From the NCBI GenBank assembly GCA_001771975.1, contig MERE01000117.1, positions 1 through 7,318 on the forward strand: a stretch of 7,318 nt of DNA, in the 5' to 3' direction. The notes under the pieces are model-generated. The model saw nothing but the letters and a program-made list of their open reading frames with translations. It was not told the origin of the DNA and searched no databases. Made by a program: the position numbers and the translations under genes. Shown piece by piece: positions 1 to 7,094 of the stretch; the first letter of the stretch is position 1, and each line of letters starts with the position of its first letter. The stretch is from Betaproteobacteria bacterium RIFCSPLOWO2_02_FULL_68_150 (GTDB lineage: Bacteria; Pseudomonadota; Gammaproteobacteria; Burkholderiales; SG8-39).

Positions 1-1533
<1,533 letters not shown>

Positions 1534-1565
1534 GACTCTGATTTCAGGAAAGAAAAAGGCCGCGC

Positions 1566-1571
1566 ATTGTA
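1566..1571 (-). promoter_or_regulatory. Candidate -10 element for typA
   Basis: Read on the minus strand this is TACAAT, a 5/6 match to the sigma70 -10 consensus, 32 bases upstream of the typA ATG. It would give a leader of about 25 nt. The hexamer 17 bases further upstream (AACACG) is a poor -35, so the call rests on the -10 alone. Confidence 0.35.
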
Positions 1572-1609
1572 CGTGAAGTGGCTTGGGCCGTGTTGCGTTG
1601 CATCATTCG

Positions 1610-1618
1610 TGCTATCAT
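1610..1618 (+). promoter_or_regulatory. Candidate extended -10 promoter for rhlE
   Basis: TGCTATCAT combines an extended -10 (TGn) with TATCAT, a 5/6 match to TATAAT. No good -35 is found at 16-18 bases; the nearest candidate, TTGCGT at 1593-1598, gives a short 14-base spacer. Transcription from here would start near 1625 and leave a leader of about 100 nt, which contains the hairpin at 1676-1717. Confidence 0.42.
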
Positions 1619-1675
1619 GCGCGCTGCATTGTTTGTTCGCGTCATCCGGTTAGCGTTTCCCTTATTGCCTATCTG

Positions 1676-1717
1676 CCTGAACCGGTTGGAAGTGTCCCTT
1701 CCCAGGCCGAGTTCAGG
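1676..1717 (+). promoter_or_regulatory. Leader hairpin overlapping the rhlE ribosome binding site
   Basis: CCTGAAC (1676-1682) and GTTCAGG (1711-1717) form a perfect 7-bp stem. Inside it GGAAG (1688-1692) pairs with CTTCC (1698-1702). The 3' arm takes in the first three bases of the Shine-Dalgarno sequence AGGAGA (1715-1720), so folding would hide half of the site. The pairing is read directly from the sequence. A regulatory role, for example unwinding by the helicase itself, is inference. Confidence 0.5.
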
Positions 1718-1725
1718 AGAACATC

Positions 1726-3156
1726 ATCAGTTCGTCATTCGAAGGACTCGGCCTGCGCGCCGAGCTGCTCCGCGCTGTCGCAGAGCAAGGCTACACCCAA
1801 CCCACCCCGATTCAAGTACAGGCGATACCGGTCGTGCTGGCCGGCCGCGATTTGCTCGGCGCCGCCCAGACCGGCACCGGAAAGACGGCGGGCTTCGCGC
1901 TTCCCATCCTGGAGCGGCTCGCACAGCGACCGGGATTGGGCGCCGTGCGCGTACTGATCCTCACCCCGACGCGCGAGCTGGCTGCGCAGGTGCACGAAGA
2001 TGTGCGCACCTACGGCAAGCATCTCAAGTTCCGCTCCACTCTGGTTTACGGCGGCGTCGGCATGCAGCCGCAGGTCGATGCGTTGCGGCGCGGCGTAGAC
2101 GTCCTCGTCGCGACCCCGGGGCGCCTCCTCGATCACGCGCGGCAGAGAACCGTCAATCTCTCCGGCGTCGAGATCCTCGTGCTGGACGAGGCGGATCGCA
2201 TGCTCGACATGGGGTTCATCCACGACATCCGCCGCGTGCTGGCACTGCTGCCCGCGAAGCGCCAGAACCTGCTGTTCTCGGCGACCTTTTCGGACGACAT
2301 CCGCAAGCTTTCGGGCACGATCCTGCGTGATTCGGTCACGGTGGAAGTGGCGCCGCGCAATAAGCCGATCGAACTGGTGGCGCAGGTGGCGCATCCCGTG
2401 GCGAAGGACCGCAAGCGCGACCTGCTCGCACACCTGGTGAAAGCCGGCGACTGGCGCCAGGTGCTGGTGTTCTGCAAGACCAAGCACGGCGCGAATCGCC
2501 TGGCGACGCAGCTCGAGCGCGACGGCATCGAGGCCAACGCCATTCACGGCAACAAGAGCCAGAACGCGCGCACGCGCGCCCTCAAGAGCTTCAAAGACGG
2601 CGAGTTGCGCGTGCTGGTCGCGACCGACATCGCGGCGCGCGGCCTGGACATCGAGCAGCTGCCGCACGTGGTGAACTACGACCTGCCGCACGTCGCCGAG
2701 GATTACGTGCACCGCATCGGCCGCACCGGCCGCGCCGGCGCGTCCGGGGAGGCAGTGTCGCTCGTCTGCCCGGAGGAGCGTCCGCTGCTGGCGGCCATCG
2801 AAAGGCTGATGAACCGGCGCGTAGAGCTGCGCAAGATCGAGGGGTTCGAAGGTCCTCCGGCGCACGAGCCGAGTTCGCCGCGTCATGCGCAAGCCCATTC
2901 GCAACACCGCCCGCAGCCCCACGCGCGTGCGCAAGCGCATACGCAAGTGCATGCGCACCGGCATCCGCAACAGCCGCCGCAGGCGCGTTCACATGCGCGC
3001 CCGGCGATGCAGAAGCAGGAACACGTGCGGGCGCACCAGGAGGAAGCGCAACCGAGGATACCGGAACCCGTGCCGGGCTATCGGGCGCTCACGGCGCACG
3101 CGCCGCAGGCGCGCACGCCGGCGCTGCTCGGCGGCAACCCGCACCGCAAGCGCTGA
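1726..3156 (+). CDS. rhlE: RhlE-type DEAD-box ATP-dependent RNA helicase, apparent ATC start
   Basis: ATP-dependent RNA helicase; RhlE-type enzymes act in ribosome assembly and RNA turnover in the cytoplasm. Numbered from the proposed start: aromatic F5, Q motif GYTQPTPIQ (22-30), motif I AQTGTGKT (47-54), Ia PTRELA (81-86), TPGR (130-133), DEAD (154-157), SAT (185-187), motif IV VLVFCKTK (246-253), motif V ATDIAARGLD (299-308) and motif VI HRIGRTGR (329-336). A basic, His/Gln/Pro/Ala-rich tail of about 100 residues follows (377-476). In frame, no ATG, GTG or TTG lies between the upstream stop at 1678 and the GTG at 1834, and starting at that GTG would delete F5 and the Q motif. AGGAGA at 1715-1720 lies 5 bases before ATC at 1726, giving (M)SSSFEGLGL, so ATC is chosen. 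A single C-to-G change at 1728 would make it ATG, so a sequencing error is possible. Family assignment is firm; the start is less so. Confidence 0.93.
   Translation: MSSSFEGLGLRAELLRAVAEQGYTQPTPIQVQAIPVVLAGRDLLGAAQTGTGKTAGFALPILERLAQRPGLGAVRVLILTPTRELAAQVHEDVRTYGKHLKFRSTLVYGGVGMQPQVDALRRGVDVLVATPGRLLDHARQRTVNLSGVEILVLDEADRMLDMGFIHDIRRVLALLPAKRQNLLFSATFSDDIRKLSGTILRDSVTVEVAPRNKPIELVAQVAHPVAKDRKRDLLAHLVKAGDWRQVLVFCKTKHGANRLATQLERDGIEANAIHGNKSQNARTRALKSFKDGELRVLVATDIAARGLDIEQLPHVVNYDLPHVAEDYVHRIGRTGRAGASGEAVSLVCPEERPLLAAIERLMNRRVELRKIEGFEGPPAHEPSSPRHAQAHSQHRPQPHARAQAHTQVHAHRHPQQPPQARSHARPAMQKQEHVRAHQEEAQPRIPEPVPGYRALTAHAPQARTPALLGGNPHRKR
2888..2957 (+). repeat. Short 12-bp repeats in the helicase tail
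   Basis: CGCAAGCCCATT (2888-2899), CGCAAGCGCATA (2930-2941) and CGCAAGTGCATG (2942-2953) are near-copies, and the last two are in tandem and followed by a further CGCA. They encode the Ala-Gln-x-His pattern of the helicase tail, which has 11 histidines in about 51 residues. This low-complexity stretch probably grew by slippage or local duplication. Confidence 0.55.
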
Positions 3157-3159
3157 TTC

Positions 3160-3198
3160 ATCGGCCGCGGCGCGCCTGTGCCGGCGCGGCGGGCCGAT
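3160..3198. terminator. GC-rich hairpin between convergent genes
   Basis: ATCGGCC (3160-3166) pairs with GGCCGAT (3192-3198), and inside it CGCGCC (3171-3176) pairs with GGCGCG (3183-3188). It starts 4 bases after the helicase stop and ends 11 bases before the last base of the ATPase-USP gene, so it could serve both transcripts. No T-tract follows on either strand, so it is a weak or degenerate intrinsic terminator. A second 7-bp hairpin, GGCCGCA (3202-3208) with TGCGGCC (3215-3221), holds the ATPase stop codon in its loop. Confidence 0.5.
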
Positions 3199-3208
3199 CG
3201 AGGCCGCA

Positions 3209-6200
3209 TCAGTCTGCGGCCACCAGCAAGGCCGCCAGCATCGCCGCGAGAGCGGCCGGAATGCCGTAGCGCTCGAGCTTCGACACTGCGTCGCCGGCGA
3301 TCACCTCGACCGGCACCGTGGTCAGTTCGAGCACCCTGTTGGTGACCGAGCTCTCAACCAGCCGCGTCAGTGAATTCTTGCGCGCCGTGCTCATCACGAT
3401 CTGGTCGCAGCGCAAACGGCGGGCCGCGTCGGTGATGATTTTCGCCTTGTCTCCCAGCTCGATGTGCGCCGCATGGGGAATGCCGAAGTTGTTCAGCATC
3501 TGCCTGACCGGGGCCAGCGCTTTCTCGCCTTCGTCACGGTGGTAGTCGTGCCGCGCCTTCCTGCTCACGAAGCGCGCGATATGACTGCTGAACGGCGGCC
3601 GGACGTTCAGGAGGTGGATTTCCATCGCGGTATTGTTCATGAATTGGCTGATCACATGCTTCACCGCGAACTGGCAATTGCGGGAGGCATCGACCGGAAT
3701 GAGGACCCTCAGCATGGCGTTTCCTCCTATCGATGGGTGCGGGACGGACGCCTGGCTCGCGCTCGGTTGAGCAATCGCGGCAGCAGGGGTGACGGGCAGC
3801 GTAGCGGGCACCCGGCGCGTTGTGGTGGCCGACCGTTTCCGGAAATAGACTTTGAGCAGTTCCATGGCGACCGGGGAGGCGAAGAAGAACGGCAGCATGA
3901 ACAGCCAGTCGTCCGCGGTCAGCGGCACCGTGTCGAAGAACGGCCTGAGGAACGGCACGTACACCACCATCAGGACCAGCAGGAACGATACGCCGACCGC
4001 CCAGACCATCCAGCGGTTCGAGAACACGCCGATGGAGAAGACGCTGTGGTATTCGGACCGGGCGGTGAAGGCGCGGATGAGCTCCGAGCTGCACAGGGTA
4101 ACGAAGGCGATGGTCTGGGCAGCCACCAGCTGATCCGGATAGCGCTGCAGCGCCAGGTAGAACACCGCGAGAATGGCCAGCGCGTCCACGATTCCGATCG
4201 CACCGATGCCGATCGCCATGTCCCGATTGATGACCGGCTCCTGCGGTGATCGCGGCGGGTGTTTCATGATGTCGGGGTCGCCTTTCTCCAGTCCGAGAGC
4301 GAGGGCGGGGGCGCCGTCGCTGACCAGATTCAGCCAAAGCAGCTGCACTGGCCGCAACGGGATGGGCATGCCCACCAGCATGGCGCCGAATATGATGAGG
4401 ATCTCGCCGACATTGCAGGCGAGCAGGAAGTAGACGAACTTGCGGATATTGGAATAGATGATCCGCCCTTGTTCGATGGCAGCGACGATGCTGGCGAAGT
4501 TGTCGTCGGTGAGGACCATGTCGGCCGTCTGCTTGGCCACGTCCGTGCCGGTGATCCCCATGGCGACGCCGATATTCGCCCGCTTCAGGGCCGGTGCATC
4601 GTTGACGCCGTCCCCCGTCATCGCCACCACGTGGCCGCGCGCTTTCAGTGCATCGACGATCCTCGTCTTGTGTTGCGGTGAAACCCGGCAGCACACGTCG
4701 AGCTGGTCGACCTTCGCAGCCAGTGCTGCGTCGCTCAGTTTCTCGATTTCCGGCCCGGTCAGCACCAACCCACCCGGGGTCAGCAGGCCGATATCCCTGG
4801 CGATGGCCTCGGCGGTATCCTTGTAATCGCCGGTCACCATGATGCTCTTGAGGCCGGCGCCGCGGGCCACCTTCAACGCTTCGACAACTTCGGGGCGCGG
4901 CGGGTCGATCATGCCGAGCAGTCCGATGAACACGAGGTCGTTCTCCACGCTTTCGGGGTTCACGCTCGACGGAACTTGCGGCAACGGGTGACACGCCACG
5001 GCGAGCACCCTGAGCGCGCTGCGCGCCATGTCGCGGTTCTGCTCGAGGATGGCATCGCGCATGGCTTGCGTAAGGCCGACGGCCTGGCCGGACTCCAGCG
5101 TCTGGCCGCAGAGCTCGAGAATGATGTCGGGCGCGCCCTTGACGAAGGCAATCAGCGGCGCAGAGCCGAGCCCGGAGGCGAGTTCCCGCGCCTGAGCGCC
5201 GTCCACGCGGTGAAACGTCGTCATCCGCTTCCTGTCGGAATCGAAGGGAATCTCCTGAATCCGTGGCAGCGCATTTTCCAGCTCGAAACGCCGGTACCCG
5301 CTCTTCGCGGCGGCCACCACCAGGGCCCCTTCCGTGGGATCGCCGATGATCTGCCACGAGCGCTTGCCCGTCTCGTCGCTTTTCTCCTCCAGCCTCGCAT
5401 CGTTGCAGAGCAATGCCCCCTGCAGCAGGAGCGTCGCGTCGGGATCGGACCGCGGATCGAATGCTTGCGTGCCGGCGAAGAACTCGCCGCTCGGGCTGTA
5501 GCCTTCCCCCGTGATGCGCAGGCGCTTGCCGCCGGCCCAAGCCTGAACCACGGTCATCTCGTTCTGCGTCAGGGTGCCCGTCTTGTCCGAACAGACCACG
5601 GTCGCGCAGCCGAGCGTTTCGACGGCGGGAAGTTTGCGGATCAGGGCGTGGTGCTTGATCATGCGCTGCATTCCCAGCGCCAGGCAGATGGTCACGATCG
5701 CCGGCAGGCCTTCGGGAACCGCGGCGATGGCGAGGCTCACCGCGGTCATGAACAGGTTGATGATGTCCTTTTTCTCTGCCTCCAGATAATTGAGGAAGCC
5801 GCTCTCCAGCGCCTCCGTGAGATGCGTGTCGCGGAACAGGCCGTAGACGAACACCAGTGCACAGATGGCCAGGCACGCCGTGCCGAGCACCTTGCCCAGG
5901 TGCTCGAGCTTTTTCTGCAGCGGCGTGTCCTCGGCCTCGAAGGACTGGATCATCTCCGCGATGAGGCCGATCTGGGTGTTCATGCCGGTACCCGTCACCA
6001 GCCCTCTGCCGCGTCCGTAGGTGATCAGCGTGCCCATGAACGCGGTGTTCTTCCGGTCACCCAGCGGTATTTCCTTGTCCAGCACCACGCCGGCGTTCTT
6101 CTCGACCGGCACCGATTCGCCGGTCAGCGAGGCTTCCTCGATCTTGAGGTTGACGCTTTCGACCAGCCGCAGATCCGCGGGCACGTAGTTGCCGGCTTCC

Positions 6201-6628
6201 AGGAGGACGATGTCGCCCCCGACGATCTCGCGGCCTGGCAGCGTCATCTGCTGAGCGTCGCGGATCACCTGGGCATTCGGCGCGGACATCTTCTTCAGGG
6301 CGGCGAGGGCCTGTTCCGCCTTCGATTCCTGGATCACGCCGACCACCGCGTTCAGCACGACGATGAACATGATGGCGATGGAATCGACGTACTCGCCGAG
6401 CGCGAGCGACACCAGCGCCGCGATGATCAGGATGATCACGAGGTAGTTGTTGAACTGATCCCGGAGAAGAGCCAGGAATCCCGGCCGCGGCCGCTCGGTC
6501 AGTTCATTGGCGCCGAATTTCGCCAGACGTAGCTGCGCTTCCTGCTGCGTCAAACCTCGTTCGAGATGCGTCTGCAAACCGCTCACCAGTTCGTCGATCG
6601 GTTTGCCGTGGGACTCCCGGTCTTGCAT
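3209..6628 (-). CDS. P2A-type (Ca2+/Mn2+-like) cation ATPase fused to a C-terminal universal stress protein domain
   Basis: Predicted 1139-residue inner-membrane pump that moves divalent cations using ATP. ATG at 6628 is chosen because AGGAGG lies 5 bases upstream. Visible in order: cation-ATPase N domain (about 5-70), M1-M2 (62-100), actuator TGES (169-172), M3-M4 with PEGLP (305-309), DKTGT with phosphorylated Asp348, KGAPD (497-501), TGD (599-601), TGDGVNDAP (671-679) and M5-M10 (about 731-926). Residues matching the SERCA calcium sites are present: E306, N739, E742, N767, S770 (Thr in SERCA), D771 and E849. The pump would normally end near residue 932. Instead an Ala/Pro/Ser/Thr-rich linker (933-971) runs in frame into a 168-residue USP domain (972-1139) beginning MLRVLIPVDAS. 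With ten membrane spans the USP part faces the cytoplasm. Transport direction would be export. Whether the substrate is Ca2+ or Mn2+ cannot be told from motifs. Separate neighbouring ATPase and USP genes are known, e.g. ctpF and Rv1996 in M. tuberculosis. Confidence 0.93.
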   Translation of the reverse strand: MQDRESHGKPIDELVSGLQTHLERGLTQQEAQLRLAKFGANELTERPRPGFLALLRDQFNNYLVIILIIAALVSLALGEYVDSIAIMFIVVLNAVVGVIQESKAEQALAALKKMSAPNAQVIRDAQQMTLPGREIVGGDIVLLEAGNYVPADLRLVESVNLKIEEASLTGESVPVEKNAGVVLDKEIPLGDRKNTAFMGTLITYGRGRGLVTGTGMNTQIGLIAEMIQSFEAEDTPLQKKLEHLGKVLGTACLAICALVFVYGLFRDTHLTEALESGFLNYLEAEKKDIINLFMTAVSLAIAAVPEGLPAIVTICLALGMQRMIKHHALIRKLPAVETLGCATVVCSDKTGTLTQNEMTVVQAWAGGKRLRITGEGYSPSGEFFAGTQAFDPRSDPDATLLLQGALLCNDARLEEKSDETGKRSWQIIGDPTEGALVVAAAKSGYRRFELENALPRIQEIPFDSDRKRMTTFHRVDGAQARELASGLGSAPLIAFVKGAPDIILELCGQTLESGQAVGLTQAMRDAILEQNRDMARSALRVLAVACHPLPQVPSSVNPESVENDLVFIGLLGMIDPPRPEVVEALKVARGAGLKSIMVTGDYKDTAEAIARDIGLLTPGGLVLTGPEIEKLSDAALAAKVDQLDVCCRVSPQHKTRIVDALKARGHVVAMTGDGVNDAPALKRANIGVAMGITGTDVAKQTADMVLTDDNFASIVAAIEQGRIIYSNIRKFVYFLLACNVGEILIIFGAMLVGMPIPLRPVQLLWLNLVSDGAPALALGLEKGDPDIMKHPPRSPQEPVINRDMAIGIGAIGIVDALAILAVFYLALQRYPDQLVAAQTIAFVTLCSSELIRAFTARSEYHSVFSIGVFSNRWMVWAVGVSFLLVLMVVYVPFLRPFFDTVPLTADDWLFMLPFFFASPVAMELLKVYFRKRSATTTRRVPATLPVTPAAAIAQPSASQASVPHPSIGGNAMLRVLIPVDASRNCQFAVKHVISQFMNNTAMEIHLLNVRPPFSSHIARFVSRKARHDYHRDEGEKALAPVRQMLNNFGIPHAAHIELGDKAKIITDAARRLRCDQIVMSTARKNSLTRLVESSVTNRVLELTTVPVEVIAGDAVSKLERYGIPAALAAMLAALLVAAD
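3713..3728 (-). promoter_or_regulatory. Internal ribosome binding site and ATG for the USP domain
   Basis: On the minus strand a consensus AGGAGG (3728-3723) lies 7 bases before an ATG (3715-3713), exactly where USP homology begins. Translation from here would yield a 168-residue free USP (3209-3715) in the same frame as the ATPase. The spacing is near ideal. This suggests that the ATPase and USP were once separate genes, or that both a fused and a free USP are made. No stop codon separates them in this sequence. Confidence 0.7.
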
Positions 6629-6718
6629 CGAAACCTCCTCTTGAGCGGCGTCGCGCGCGGGCCATTTCAGGTTCGTTCCAATCCAGTATGGGTCCCGGCG
6701 AGAAACAGGGGAATTTGA

Positions 6719-6746
6719 GATTTGCGATGCATTGCATTGGCAAATC
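6719..6746. promoter_or_regulatory. Operator-like inverted repeat
   Basis: GATTTGC (6719-6725) and GCAAATC (6740-6746) are a perfect 7-bp inverted repeat separated by 14 bases. Nested almost concentrically is the near-palindrome ATGCATTGCAT (6727-6737). The site lies about 90 bp upstream of the ATPase start and overlaps the best -35-like hexamer of that gene. LysR-type regulators commonly bind dyads in divergent promoter regions, so the neighbouring regulator is a candidate ligand. This is inferred from position and symmetry only. Confidence 0.4.
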
Positions 6747-6814
6747 GCATGGCAGCGAACGCCGCGTAATGCCTGCAATCACCATTCGTAATCAATCGTT
6801 TGCACGAGAGAGCC

Positions 6815-6843
6815 TTGAGGGGCGATACGCAGTCTGCTATAAG
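6815..6843 (+). promoter_or_regulatory. Sigma70-type promoter for the riboswitch-LysR transcript
   Basis: TTGAGG (6815-6820, 4/6 to consensus) and TATAAG (6838-6843, 5/6) are separated by exactly 17 bases, and TGC just before the -10 makes it an extended -10. Transcription would begin near 6850, just before a small leader hairpin (CCCGGC 6856-6861 with GCCGGG 6866-6871) and about 30 bases before the riboswitch aptamer. The placement and the independent riboswitch call support each other. Confidence 0.75.
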
Positions 6844-6880
6844 GAAATCGTGTGACCCGGCGAATGCCGGGCACCCCCTC

Positions 6881-6990
6881 CAAAGGGGAGTAGCTTCGGC
6901 AGCCGGTGGCTGCCGTGACGCGATCGTCAATACGGGCTTCGGCCCCGGTTGCGTCAGCATCGTTGTCAGCGTGCAAGCGAGACCTTTGCC
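6881..6990 (+). promoter_or_regulatory. yybP-ykoY family manganese (Mn2+) riboswitch aptamer
   Basis: RNA element that binds Mn2+ and usually turns on manganese-homeostasis genes. Family hallmarks are read directly: AAAGGGGAGTAGC (6882-6894), CGTCAATACG (6925-6934) and GCGAGACCTTTGCC (6977-6990). The fold fits. P1 is CAAAGG (6881-6886) with CCTTTG (6983-6988). P2 is CGGCAGCC (6897-6904) with GGCTGCCG (6908-6915). P3 is TGACGC (6916-6921) with GCGTCA (6951-6956), capped by GGGC (6934-6937) with GCCC (6942-6945) around a TTCG loop. A short P4-like hairpin lies near 6957-6974. Parts closely match the Lactococcus yoaB aptamer as I remember it. It reads in the plus direction, toward the LysR gene and away from the ATPase. 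Confidence 0.93.
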
Positions 6991-7046
6991 CATCGGGTGA
7001 AGGCGTGTTTTGCGAAAGCGGCCTTCGCCCCGAGGTGAAGGCCGCT
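6983..7046 (+). promoter_or_regulatory. Riboswitch expression platform with mutually exclusive hairpins
   Basis: Four segments can pair in alternative ways. CCTTTGCCC (6983-6991), which contains the 3' strand of aptamer P1, can pair with GGGTGAAGG (6995-7003). GGTGAAGGC (6996-7004) can instead pair with GCCTTCGCC (7021-7029). That segment, extended to 7017-7029, can instead form a 13-bp hairpin with 7034-7046 around a CCGA loop. GGTGAAGGC occurs twice, at 6996-7004 and 7034-7042. With Mn2+ holding P1, the middle hairpin would form and the last one would not, giving an ON switch. The last hairpin looks like a terminator but is followed by a T-poor stretch (GTGCGTTG), so termination may be weak or Rho-assisted. 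Confidence 0.7.
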
Positions 7047-7094
7047 GTGCGTTGATGGCACGGCGGCATGGCAACCGATTCGAGGAGAACGGCC

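Larger units (their letters stand above)
6629..7094. other. Divergent regulatory region between the ATPase-USP and LysR genes
   Basis: This 466-base gap contains no convincing protein gene. From left to right it holds the ATPase Shine-Dalgarno site (6634-6639), a dyad at 6719-6746, a plus-strand promoter at 6815-6843, a manganese riboswitch at about 6881-6990, its expression platform to 7046, and the LysR ribosome binding site at 7083-7087. No strong minus-strand promoter for the ATPase was found. The best -35 is TTGCCA at 6743-6738, inside the dyad, and it has only a weak -10 (TCAAAT) 19 bases downstream. Confidence 0.8.

Noticed and set aside
1753..1755. CTG at 1753 as the helicase start
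   Set aside because: It keeps the Q motif but loses the upstream aromatic residue, and it has no ribosome binding site at suitable distance.
1834..1836. GTG at 1834 as the helicase start
   Set aside because: It would remove the conserved F5 and the Q motif, which are encoded in frame just upstream, and it leaves the AGGAGA site unused about 115 bases away.
1735..2970. Long minus-strand open frame (411 codons) opposite rhlE
   Set aside because: It mirrors the helicase gene; the protein is low-complexity and lacks any motif or ribosome site.
3534..5876. 780-codon minus-strand frame inside the ATPase gene, and a 518-codon plus-strand frame at 4976-6532
   Set aside because: Both overlap the coding strand of a P-type ATPase whose motifs are all in another frame. 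Their products are Arg/Pro/Gly- or His/Arg-rich with no domain.
6629..6778. Upstream ATG at 6778 as the start of the ATPase, adding 50 residues
   Set aside because: The added residues have no family similarity, and the ATG at 6628 has a consensus AGGAGG at proper spacing and gives the normal N-terminal domain.
6800..7000. 66-codon plus-strand frame
   Set aside because: It lies across the promoter and the structured riboswitch, with no ribosome site or domain. RNA structure explains the sequence better.
7068..7070. ATG at 7068 as the LysR start
   Set aside because: It is in frame but lacks a good Shine-Dalgarno sequence; ATG at 7095 has AGGAG at 7 bases. It is kept as the alternative.
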